A DNA stretch of 64,000 bases from Ipomoea triloba. Taxonomy: Eukaryota > Streptophyta > Magnoliopsida > Solanales > Convolvulaceae. This document shows positions 1-13,247 of the stretch, piece after piece (position 1 is the first letter of the stretch; each line of letters opens with the position of its first letter). Under the pieces are notes generated by a model that searched no databases, had not been told where the DNA came from, and was given only the letters and a program-made list of their open reading frames with translations. The stretch is from NCBI RefSeq assembly GCF_003576645.1, contig NC_044919.1, forward strand, positions 35,183,108-35,247,107, read 5' to 3'. The position numbers and the translations under genes are program-made.

Positions 1-37
<37 letters not shown>
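1..37. repeat. Homopolymer A run at the window edge
   Basis: Thirty-seven consecutive A begin the window. It lies in the intron after SCAB1 exon 9, whose donor is at 98-97, and may mark a neighbouring retroelement tail or a contig end. Confidence 0.6.
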
Positions 38-39
<2 letters not shown>

Positions 40-98
40 TCGTGACAGGACTACATTCCTTTATAATGTGAAAATTTTCAATAGAGTGGACAACGTAC

Positions 99-3000
99 AT
101 TGAACTCAGTTTCATGCCTTCGCACCAATGCTTCAACATAGTTTCCCAGTCCAGCAGCTGTTATAGGAGAACAATGTAAGCTATTTATTTGAGATTATTC
201 CTTTAATGCCAGGAAATACAGAAGGGATTTGCATTAACAAAATATAACTTTTTCGATATATATTAGTAAACTATTTTTTTTTGGTGTACCCAGGCCCCAG
301 GGTTTCCACCGTCGAACACAGTGACTAATTCCCTCGCTGTATTGTAGGCACCTCTTTGGGTGGGACAGCTGGCCTGGAGATTTAAGGATGCTCCATACCC
401 AATGCCAAGGATCGAACCCTTGACCTTTGCTTAAGGATGGATGAGTCCCTTGCCACTCAACCACACCCCCTAGGTTATATAGTAAACTATATATTGATGA
501 GTTAATAGCAACCTGGATCAATAGGACCAGTGGTTGACACAGTTAATATTTGGTCGTCCAGTGTCATATCAGCTTGCAATACCCGTCCAACATCATATGG
601 CTCTGGTGCATAAATAGGTTTGGTAGCCCCTGGATAGGAAACATGCATAGTTAAGTAATAATCAACTTTTTATAATTTTGTAAACACAAGAGGTACATAC
701 TACCGAAAAGCTCTTTCAAATATATAAAATTGGTTCACATCTCAATCAATACTAGAAACCAAAATACACATGAACAAAGTCAAGAAACGTGTAAAGCAAC
801 CATTTCCATGTTTTGCTAAGAAAGATCAATGTTCCATTAGCTAAATCAATTTTCCAGAATAGGCTGTACAACTAGAAAATGCAATTTGAAAATATCAAAC
901 AAAATTCAGGAGCATTGCTTTTATATGTCATGAAAATGCCAACTGCCAAGTACATCCAAATCAAGGGCATTACGACATTTCACCCAAAAGAAGTGCAGAA
1001 GAGAAATAATGAGATAAGCAGTCAATCAAACAAGAACTATAAGCAAATAAACATTAAGCCGGGCATGCTTTCAAGTGGATGGGAAAACTTGTGCTCACAT
1101 ACCTGAAATAGGCTCCTTTTTGCCCCCTTCACATGCTAAGCGATACCACTGAATTGAAAATTCTGAAACCTCTGGAGCTACACTTGAACAGGGCTGAATT
1201 TGTAAATATGAACCCAGTGCTTCAGTTCCGTCTATTTCATATAGGTTTTGACTGTTCTCCTCACCCCTCTTTCTCATTGCCAACTGAAGAAAAAACAAGT
1301 TATTTGTCAGAGCAATTTCATCTCCACCTTACAGAGCATTTATTGTAAACTAATATCTTAGCAAAACCATTTTTTGTAGAAAGTATGAACTTGAGTCTTT
1401 AGCATATAAAGTAAGAATGAAACATATGCAGATGGTATTTAGAGAATTAGAGGTTTGCAAAGAGAATACAAAACCTCTTTCTGAAGCTGTAGCGAATGCT
1501 TGGACTTCTCTGCAAGCTGAGCTCTCAATGCTTGAAGCTCATGTTCCATATCCATCACCTGTTCCAAAGGCAACAAAAAAAAATAAAAAATAATAAAAAA
1601 TAAAAGTACTGGCCTGTGAATAATTCTTAAATCATTAATAAAGTTGAAACTTAGTTTCATTTCAACGCCACCCATAGAAGCATGAAGAAAATTTTGTCGA
1701 GTGTGAAAAAATGAACATCATTCTAGTTCTAAGGACAAAGCATAAGCATCAAGGTATTGCTACCCATCAGCAGATTTACTATTTGCGGAATTAGGTATTT
1801 GCTTCCCCAACAGAGGCTTATATTCCTACATTTTTAGCATCATTTTCCAGAGAATAAATTAAATCATTTCACTTCTACATCATACTAACTCTTCATCTTC
1901 ATTGTAGCAATTCTTTTTTAGTTTAACAATTACGCTACAACTAATTCCTAGCCACACTTCCACACAAAGGTACTACTTGACAGAAATGAAGAGTAGATAA
2001 GTATATTAGTTGTTGAAGGAGACCACTTTCAGCATCATCAAGGAAAAGATCCAGAAAAAATGACACCAATACCTTGCTAGGCTGATGCAGCATTTTGATA
2101 CGCCTAGCCTCTTGAACTTCCTTCATCAATTCTTCCAAATCCTAATCACTCAACAGTGTACATAAATGTCAATGTCACGACTATTTAAACAAATCAAGGA
2201 ATAAAACATTGTTTGTCAAGATGTAAAAATTTGAACTTCTATAAGATTATACAGCATGATTATAAATGTTACAAAAGAATAGTACTAAAAAGGTCTTAAA
2301 GTGACAATATATTAGGTCAAGTATTCTTGTTTATACTTATGTCACTGTAAATTGAGGTTTCAAAGGAAAATTTGAATTGATTTCAGGTAGTACTTAGGAG
2401 AGGTTGCGCCATATTATATGAAAATTCTAAAGTGAAATTAAAAGGATGAAAATTTTAGTCACCTGTTTTCCCGAGGCTCGGGATATTTGTTCAAACTCTT
2501 GAAGTGCTTCTTCAACCCTTTGAACCGCTGCTCTTGCATTCTCAATTTCAGCCCTAGCAAAAGCTCTTTCTTCATCAACAAGTTTTTTAGCATCTTCTGA
2601 AGCCTGTGAACAAATTTTCAATCAGAATTATTCCAATCTTATGGCAATTCATGGTATCAATTTTTCAATCATTACAGTCTGGAAAATTAATCCTTCATTA
2701 GGATAAAATGAAATAGCTGTTTGGATATGAAAAGAAGTGAGATGTCGACCATCCAATCACTCAGAATGATTACTGAGAACAGTTTACTGAGATGAGGAAA
2801 TATAAAGTGGACTGAACTCATTACAAGTATTGTTCCTAGTTCTCAATTCACTAAAGAATAGAATGGCAGAAGTCTGTTGGAAAACAAACATTGAACAAGA
2901 ACAGGAAAAAGGTTTTTACTACCAGTGTTGGAGGGATCCCATATGCATAGGTAATTTGTCAGATAAATTTAGCATGCTATTCGCACATGAAAGGTACTTG

Positions 3001-5222
3001 GATAATGGATGCTCTATGGAAGCCACACTACTGATTGATTTGAAAAGGTTGAATTTAACTATTGTTAATTGTTGCCATGGCCTTAAAGCAGAAGAATCTC
3101 CCAAATTGTTTTGCACTTCTTCTTACTTCCTACTGACAATGGAAAGCCCGGATATGGCATTTCAATTCTGGTAATTGAATCAACCACTCAGGCACTGCCA
3201 TTTTCAGTGGAGGAGATCTTGCAATGTCTGGCTTCAAGGATGATTTTGTTAAGGATATCATCAGGTAAGTGACTGAAGCATAATCTCCATAGTAATTTGA
3301 AATTCAGTGGCACTTCGACTAATAATGCTTCAAAACCTAGCATTTGGAGGTTGGAGAAGTAATGATTCAGAGGCAGAAGACTTTGAGGTCACATTCAAGA
3401 AAAAATGTTGCATACTGGAGCTTGGTTAGTTGGTTTACATAAAAAGATTTGTCTTGGAGTAGTTTCTATAAAAACATCACTATGAATTTTTTCTTCCAAA
3501 CTAGAACTGAACTGTTTCTATAACTAATTTATGCCCTCTTGTCAGATAAATACTTCTCTATCAGGCATAACAAACATTAGGGAAGCAGGCAAGAAGCAAT
3601 TATTAGCTTATTTATAATTCAAATTGCAAAATAAAATGCAGAAGAGGACACAGCATACACCATGCTTTTTTATAGGTGCAAACTATACCATACTCTACCT
3701 GCTTAAGAAAACTTGCGAGCTTTTTTACTTCTGACTTTTCTTGAATCAATTCTCCTTCTCTCTCAGTTAATTGAAATGCCAAAGCTTCAACCTGAAAAAG
3801 TGCCGAGCATTGAAATGCAATTACTTCGAAAATTTTAGGAGAACTTTAGATCGAACATGAGTCTTGTCCATCCTCTGTGATTCAATGCTTCCAAGTCCTT
3901 TGGAGACAAGTGAAGGATCCATTCCAAATTTAAAATACTGACAAGAACATAAAAACCCTAGTCCATTGTCCAGAATTTAAAAACACAAAACTATAAATAA
4001 AAGCATGCAGTCAACTAAGAACTAGAAACTCATAACTAGTTTATTTGTAATAACACAAATCTCAAATGTACTTCAAGTTTGTCAAATATCTCAAAACATT
4101 TCAGCAATAAGAAAATGTACAATCATCTTAGAAAATTAAACACCAGGACAAAAGGATGCAATTTGGTCAAGCATTGAAATTCTAACTTATCATCCCTGCA
4201 TTTCGGTTGACTGCATATAATATGATCCTTTTTCTGGACATTCATGAATTACCTAAATTTTCACCATAGCTATTAGCCCACCCACAAAACATTGTTGGCC
4301 ACTACAACAGAGTAAACAGTGAGTATTATATCTGTCATTTCTATCCTCAAGGAGAACTTATAGACAAAAGAGGCAGTGTATACACCACCTTATTTAACTA
4401 ATAATTACAATATAAGAGACTCAGAACTAACCATTGAAATAGCTTCTTCAACGTCATCCTTGTTTCTACCTGCCACACGCCCTCTCAAAGCTTCAAGTGC
4501 ATCTCTGAGCTTCTTTAAAAGAACATGTTTCTCAAGTGAAGCTGCTCCTTTGAGTCTTGCCTGGAGGCCAAAAATATATCTTTTAGTATCATTAAATTCT
4601 TAAGGTTGTTGAAGAACATTAGAACTTGTCGGTAGAAATGTGGGCAGGAAAATGAAAATTATAACTATGAAAAGTTAACTTTACTCATTTACATCTCCCT
4701 AATTTTTGTTTTCTGTTAACAAAATCAGATATAACAAAAAAATTATATTTCCAGCTAGGTATTGACTCAATTGTGGGACTCTCACTCAATTCCTTATTCA
4801 CTAAATAGGTGATAAGGAAATTACAGGGTTTCAAGATTAGAAATAGATTCATTTCAGATTAATAAAGGAAAACAGAATGGATGGAATCTTGAAATACAAG
4901 TACACCATAGCATATTTCTGCAAATTCAGTAAGTCAAAACCTCATCAGACAATTTGGCAGCAGCAGCCAGACCCTTCTCAAATTTGCTGGCCAGATCACG
5001 AACTGAGAGTCGGCTTTCCTGGTCAAGCAACTGAGCAGTCTCTCGAGCAACCACCTCTTTCATTGAGAGTACTTTAGGATCCTCCTTCAACTCCATCGTC
5101 TGACTATTGGCTCCAATTTTGTAACTTGGAAACCGGCTCGAATGGAAAATCACATCAGCTGAAACAGGTGGCACTGCATCTTGTTGCATTGTATTGCCAA
5201 AATCTCGGCTTACCCTCGTCAT
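99..5222 (-). CDS. SCAB1: SCAB1-like stomatal closure-related actin-binding protein (N-terminal 385 aa; 3' part beyond window)
   Basis: Plant-specific actin-filament binding, bundling and stabilising protein; in Arabidopsis it acts in guard-cell closure (family knowledge). Coding exons read on the minus strand: 5222-4941, 4560-4432, 3791-3699, 2603-2463, 2141-2073, 1558-1475, 1283-1103, 629-513 and 157-99. All junctions are GT-AG and the phases join without a break for 385 codons. The protein opens MTRVSRDFGNTMQQDAVPPV and carries the family segments KVLSMKEVVARETAQLL and LASKFEKGLAAAAKLS. A long coiled coil follows (exons 2-6), then the start of the Ig/PH-like part (YEIDGTEALGS, GLGNYVEALVRRH). 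The family is about 500 aa, so roughly 110 residues lie before position 1. A 5'-UTR intron at 5236-5712 is likely. Assignment is by recalled family sequence. Confidence 0.93.
275..479 (-). mobile_element. tRNA-derived SINE with target-site duplication, in SCAB1 intron 8
   Basis: Read on the minus strand the element starts near GGGGGTGTGGTTGAGTGG, giving a good RNA polymerase III A box (TGGTTGAGTGG). A B box, GGTTCGATCC, follows about 40 bases later, and the element ends in an A tail that appears as the T run at 275-282. It is flanked by the 11-bp direct repeat TAGTAAACTAT at 264-274 and 480-490, as expected for target-primed insertion. It lies between SCAB1 coding exons 8 and 9 in the same orientation as the gene. 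Confidence 0.85.
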
Positions 5223-5839
5223 AGTTAAAAACCTTCTGCACCAAGTCAAATAAAGAATATAGTTAAAAATGGTAATACATTCTTCTTTCTAAATTAATTT
5301 GAAAATGACTTTGAAACTTCAACTTCTAAGGTGGGTCAGAAATCACCAACCGAATCAAAACAACATTTGGCAATTCATCTGAAAAAAAATGTTATAGCGA
5401 CTCTGTAAAACTTAAACCCCATGATAAAAACAAAAGATTTTTACACAACCCAAAGCCCAAACTCCCTAAAGATACCATCTTTTACCCTCTGTCATACTTA
5501 ATAAGACAATTGCTGTAAAAATTACCATGTATATATGTATGTGTAAAACATGGGTCAACTATTCCCACACAAACATTATAGCAAACACCTTCTGACTTCA
5601 TACTATTTCAGGACCCAAGAAAAGAGAAACCCAGAACCCTAACCGCAGACGATATACGGATGATGAAGAAGGAAAAAATAATACACTGAAGATAACAAAG
5701 GACTGTACTTACAGATTATGTGTAACAGAAACAGAAACAGAGGTGCAGTTTTAGCTGATCTTTTTGGTATTCGTATGTGTTGTGAGCTGAAAAAGTGAAT
5801 GGAAATTGTTTGGATCAGTCTGCAGGTCTACGTTTGAAT

Positions 5840-5955
5840 GGCTTGTCCGGGAGAGAGAAAGTGTGAGGAGAGAGAGAGAGAAAGACTTTGAGTACGCTGA
5901 TATGGAAGTTTGTGAGAGAGAATATATGCGCAGAAATAGAGAGAGAGAGTCTCGG
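5840..5955 (-). promoter_or_regulatory. GA/CT-rich leader or core promoter of the SCAB1-like gene
   Basis: A dense (GA)n stretch, CT-rich on the gene strand, sits about 130-240 bp upstream of the likely 5'-UTR donor at 5712. CT-rich tracts near transcription starts are common in plant promoters. No clear TATA box was identified. Confidence 0.35.
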
Positions 5956-6285
5956 ATGCTTTTTAAAAGTTAAGTAAAGAAAGAATGGCCGCCCCCGCCC
6001 ACCCCGGCAAATTAATTACATTATGACTTCAATTTACGTGAGAGTCACAGTTTAACTGAACATGGAAAAATGTTAAATAATGTTTGACACAAAGATTAAA
6101 ACCATGAGAGGGGTCACACTGAAATTTAAATAATACATCATTTTCATATCTAGCACAACAAACCAAACCCACCTAGGAATTTGATCGAGCTATTAACATC
6201 TAACAAGATGCTAACTAAAGTGGAACGAGATAAACAGTTAACATGGTACCTCAATCATATATAGATTTAAGAATACCTAACGACT

Positions 6286-6986
6286 AAGAGCATCACCACT
6301 AGCGCATAATTAAGGGTTTATGTCAAATTTAGTGTCACCATGGCAAGAGAGAGAGTGGGAAGAGTGCTCTTGCAAAACAAGGTTCATAGCACAGTGTTTT
6401 CTGTCATCCTCATTGCCCCACCATCCTCTATTATGGGTGTTTCGCGCACAACAAGCGCTCGATGCAGGCACGTGTAGTGCACGCGCCTGCTGGGCGCCTG
6501 ACAACTTCAATTTTTTATTTTTTATTTTTAAATTTGATTTGTTTTAATTTTTTTTCCTCCCCAACCATTTTTCTCTTTCATAATCACACTTACAAAAATT
6601 CCTCAAAAATCTCAAAATAACCACACTACTAAGAACATCTACATTGATGCATATTGAGGGGATAATGCCAGACACCAATGCCACGTGGAGAAGTGAGGTG
6701 AGTGAGTGAGAAGGAAGAAGTTGCTCCTGCAAATGAAGAAATAATACTGAACAATGGGACTCACTCCAATTAACAATACAAGTGACAGCCATGCGTGGCT
6801 GTCACTTTATGCGCCCAGCGGGCGCGTGCAGTGCACGCACGCGTCTGGTGTGTCTGACAATGTTATTTTTTAATTTTTTTAAATCAAATTTGTTTTTTTT
6901 TCTCCCATCCCACTTTATCTTTCCTAATCACACTTACAAAAACTCTTCAGTAACCGCGAAATAACTCCACTGATAAGGATGCTCTA
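6286..6986. mobile_element. Two head-to-tail MITE copies sharing a boundary
   Basis: Copy 1 spans about 6286-6640 and copy 2 about 6631-6986. Each has a 5' end like AAGAGCATC, a GA-rich left half, a GC-rich core (around 6455-6502 and 6781-6860, with CGCGCC/GGGCGC), a T-rich right half and a common tail (TAATCACACTTACAAAAA...). Ends read inward as AGAGCATCCTTATCAGTG or AGATGTTCTTAGTAGTG. The decamer AAGAACATCT at 6631-6640 serves as the right end of copy 1 and the left end of copy 2. Copy 2 carries a perfect 11-bp hairpin at 6781-6806 with a 4-base loop. No transposase is visible. A related copy lies at 20921-22266. Confidence 0.65.
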
Positions 6987-7484
6987 AGATGACATTAGAT
7001 AATAGATTATATGCTTATATGTATCATATTGAATCGTGATAGGAACAAGCACACGAAACACATAGGATACATACACTTGCCGTATTTGTAATCATTTCGT
7101 ACATTATAACTTTAAAATAGCCAATAAATATTACTCCGTATATTTTTAATAGAACAAAAGGAGGATGAACTTGAATACATTCCACTATAAAACTTTGAGA
7201 ACTCCAAGCTAATCAAAGTCGTCATCTTCTTCTACATTGATATGTTCTATTGATTTTACTCCCTGATAAACTCAAATTAGACCAATTGTTCCATGTTAGA
7301 ACCATATTATTCGTATTTACACTAACAACAATACAGTCAAACGACTTTTTAGTTATTTTAATTGTTACTCGAAATGTACAATTTGATATTGAAAAAAAAA
7401 AGTTAGATAAATCATTAAATTTTATGAAGGAAAAAGTTCTTATTAAAATAACAACGTTGCAAGTACCACAACATATAGTGTGTG

Positions 7485-7486
<2 letters not shown>

Positions 7487-7531
<45 letters not shown>
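7487..7531. repeat. (TA)n microsatellite
   Basis: About 22 uninterrupted TA units in otherwise featureless AT-rich intergenic DNA. Confidence 0.95.
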
Positions 7532-7534
<3 letters not shown>

Positions 7535-7639
7535 TGATGTATGTTTAAAATTTTTTTGTTTTTAAAGCAACATATTTATACCAATCTTGAGAAATGTGCG
7601 GGCGTTAGTTAACTATAGAAAATGCTCCAAATTGTTCAC

Positions 7640-7745
7640 ATTGACAGATAAACTAGTCACAAAGGTGGAGTTTGGAATAAGAGATAAGGGATTGAGTCCC
7701 ACCAATGATAGTGTAATCGCAACCTCTCAAAGTGAGTTATCATGA
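7640..7745 (+). repeat. Possible degenerate SINE or tRNA-derived repeat
   Basis: GGGATTGAGTCCC at 7689-7701 resembles a B box and is followed by a short SINE-like body. No duplication or clear A tail is seen, so this is tentative. The rest of 6990-8457 shows only AT-rich sequence, poly-T tracts and the TA repeat. Confidence 0.3.
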
Positions 7746-8457
7746 TTTACATCATTTCAAATGTTTTGTCGTGCCTTTGGATTGAGGATTCAACATTTTG
7801 GGAGAAGAAAATGCTCCAAATTTGTAGGTAAGAAACATAAAATTAGAGGAGACAACCAATATGGTTATGTTTTTAATACAATATTTGTACAACATATAAT
7901 TTTAAGTTGTTTAATACTCCTTATGTTAAATGTGGAATTTAAAATATTTGTACATAATAAGGTCGGTTTAGTTAATTAACATTGTACAAATAGCAGTACA
8001 TTGACTTGGAAATGTGTGGAGTATGCTTTATAACTTTTATTTAGTTGTTAAAACAACAACATAAATACGGATAATATTATAATATTTTATATAAGTAATT
8101 AAGTTCTACTTTGGACGGCTAATTTCGTGGTATACTCCTTTGACCTTTTTTTTTTTTATTTTTTTATTTTTAGGGGTACTCAACTAAGACTTGAGTATCT
8201 TTTTTTTTTTCTTCACCAAGATTCTTCTGGTATGCCCATATCATCATGAAAGAGCTTGTTGCTGGCCTATATGAGTGGATTGTCATATTTACTCCAAGTC
8301 CAGTACCCTTGAATGGCAAGGTTTGTTGAGTATATTTTGTTCATGGTAAATATTATAAGTATTATTCTCTAATATTGTATAATTATTTTTTTGAAAATCT
8401 CAATTATAAATTGTTATGGACTCTTTCGGACTATCATTCCCTCTCAAATAACAATCG

Positions 8458-9111
8458 TTATATCGTGGACCAGGGTCCACGGTGTACTGAGAACCCTGGT
8501 CCAAAATGACGTCGTTTCAAATGTTAGTGGACGGTGGACGCGAATGACTTCAGGGAATATACATAATATTGACGCAACTACACAAAAATCATCCTCCTAA
8601 CATTTGGATACACAAAATGCGTCACAACATATGTTTAAGTAACCCTAACATACACAGAATATTCCCCCCTCATTCTTCTGATAAAAAAAGAAAGTAACCC
8701 TAACATGAATACATAGAATCGTAGTCTACAATACACATAATGCATTTGAATAATACACAAAAAATAAAAACACCAAATACACAAACACATCACCCATGTG
8801 TTTAAGTACCACTAACATGAATACACAGAATCCTTGTTTAAAATACACAGAATGACTTGAGAAAATACACAGAATATTGACACAACAAAACAAAAACCAT
8901 CCTCATAACATTCGAATATACAAAACATGTCACAACCTATGTTTAAGTATCCCTAACATGAATACACACAATCATAGTCTACAATACACAGAATACCTTT
9001 AAAGAATACACAAAACATTAACACAAATACAGAGACCGACCAAAACGAGAAACGTGATTTCCAAAAAAATAAACTATTTGGTACGGTTGTGCACCCTGTT
9101 CCACGATATAA
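8458..9111. mobile_element. TIR-bounded non-autonomous element with an internal repeat array
   Basis: The terminal inverted repeats at 8460-8480 and 9089-9109 match at 19 of 21 bases; both start ATATCGTGGA when read inward. Between them lie four or more degenerate, spaced copies of a unit of about 120 bp with the recurring phrases CCCTAACATGAATACACA and AATACACAGAAT (8630-9030). There is no open frame or transposase. The right end is about 20 bp upstream of the first promoter motif of the RPS3A gene. Confidence 0.65.
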
Positions 9112-9130
9112 ATAGCCTTTCACGAAAGTT

Positions 9131-9221
9131 TGGGCTTTAAATTACAATTACCTTGCAAAGCCCAACATTCCTGTAACCGGCCCATAAGTAGACAAGTAGG
9201 CCCGTAAAGTTCAAACCCTAA
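9131..9221 (+). promoter_or_regulatory. Site II motifs and telo-box of the RPS3A promoter
   Basis: TGGGCT at 9131-9136, its reverse complement AGCCCA at 9159-9164, GGCCCA at 9179-9184 and the telo-box AAACCCTAA at 9213-9221 lie 120-215 bp before the ATG. Site II (TGGGCY) plus telo-box is the known signature of plant ribosomal-protein promoters. It links this gene to the uL16 gene 8 kb away by co-regulation. Confidence 0.8.
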
Positions 9222-9344
9222 TAAAGAGAGCTAGGGTTTTGGCAATAGAACTCTCTGAGTATCAGGAGGTTGCCCTTACAGAGCCGTCGGGTCGAGCGTT
9301 CACTCTTTCTCCGCAGCTAAGCAGGCAGCTTCCCAAGCTCGACA

Positions 9345-11663
<2,319 letters not shown>

Positions 11664-11849
11664 AATGGAGTTTTGATTTGATTTTGGAAGTTGTTATAGT
11701 TTTCCTTGAACAAGTTGAAGAATATATGTTTAATGTACTTTGGTCTGTTAGACAGTTTTGGGAAGGAGTTTTTGAGAAGCATCTTTCTATGAATTATTAT
11801 GCAATGGTCTTTATTTATTAGAGATAAAAAAATTTTATGTGCCATTTTT

Positions 11850-13170
11850 CATCGTGTTATATGTGGGTTTTTTTTTTCCTCTTTTTTTTCTTTTCTTCAA
11901 AAACAAGAAACCATTAACTTCAGGAAATTGTTTTATAATTTTTTATTCTATTCCTTGTTTTTTATCTAGAAAATTTGTTTACTAATTACTAACATTTTTT
12001 TTTTATAAAAATTATCTTTTAGACTAGCGTTATAATATTCCTTGTTAGTCTAATGTATATGTAATAATTTTATTTGCACTAATTTATATTTATCTCTATA
12101 TAATCTAAACCAATAACTTATTACATTTACCTAAATTTTAATTTAGATAATATTGATATTTTTTTAGTTAATATTTAAAATATATTTGGATATATACATA
12201 ACATCTTGTGTGTATATATATTGGTTCAAATGAGTTGAATGATCACTAAAAGATGGGTTGATGGCATTTCTCTTGGTCGTAGATTTTCTGTTGAGTTTCC
12301 CACTCCAAAGAGTGTAATTGAAGCATGTGCTCCATCCAAGCTTAATTGAACAAGCCATCCAACTAACAAAAAGCTTAAGTTGATACTTGAACTATAGACA
12401 ACATGTGCTCCATCCAACTAAAAGTCACTGCACATTTATATTTATATTATATTTATGATATATTCTCCTTAAATAGATCATTGATAAACTAACAAAAAGC
12501 CTAAGTTGATACTTGAACTGTAGACAACATGTGTTCCATCTAACTAAAAGTCAATGCACATTTATATTTATATTATATTTATGCTATACTCTCCTCAATG
12601 CACATTTATATTTATATTATATTTATGCTATACTCTCCTTAAATAGATCATTGATAAACGGCGTTTTAGCCTAAGAATGTTACTCCGTATGATTATCTAC
12701 AATTGAGTGCTTTTTTTGGTGTTCCCTTCCATGTTTGATAAAAAGAAAATAAAATCTAAATATTTTCAATGAGAATTAAAGGGATAATACTCAAAATAAT
12801 TTCTTAACAATTTCATAATTTTAAAATCAATCATAAACTATCAATTCACTTAAAATATTCAGCAATTGTGTAAATTTTTACTCATTTTACTTACACGATG
12901 ACTAAAATAAATAAATTTTTACATAATCAATGTATCATTTTAGATTATTAAAATAGTTAATGACCAATTTAAGATATAATTAATAAAAATTTTAGATTAT
13001 TATTTATGGACTAAATAGTCGATGACCAGTTTAAGAATTATGGAGTATTACATAATTAATAAAATATTTTAGGTATTATGATAGAGACTCTAGAGAGCAT
13101 ATTGGGGGAAATTATCAATAGTTTTTTTGAAAACTTATCAATAGTTAAATAAGTAAAAATGCAATGACAT
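11850..13170. other. AT-rich intergenic DNA between RPS3A and the FHA gene
   Basis: No gene is supported. It holds poly-T tracts after the RPS3A 3'-UTR, a tandem duplication (separate entry) and a diverged duplicated phrase around 12940-13075 (TTTAGATTATT... repeated). Confidence 0.6.
12361..12660. repeat. Tandem duplication (126-bp period) with a nested 44-bp duplication
   Basis: The phrase AACTAACAAAAAGC starts at 12361 and again at 12487, followed by near-identical sequence through AAATAGATCATTGATAAAC. Inside the second copy CAATGCACATTTATATTTAT occurs at 12552 and 12596, a 44-bp step. The unit belongs to a dispersed family also seen at 34998-35065, 48936-49000 and 49094-49150 (CATGTGTTNNATCTCAACTAAAAG...). 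Confidence 0.85.
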
Positions 13171-13247
13171 AGTAGCCGTTGTTCAGACCCATAAAATTTG
13201 AAACTTCAAATCAGTCCGGGCGAACAACAAACACAGAGCTGGAAACG

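Noticed and set aside
2830..3174. A 114-codon plus-strand frame inside the SCAB1-like gene
   Set aside because: Lies wholly in the intron between exons 3 and 4, has no recognisable domain and no promoter signs.
8630..9030. Repeat array as a CRISPR-like structure
   Set aside because: Degenerate units without uniform repeats and spacers, in a plant genome, bounded by transposon ends.
13179..13247. N-terminal extension of the FHA protein by 23 residues
   Set aside because: It begins at TTG, not ATG. The first ATG in frame is 13248, directly before the FHA fold.
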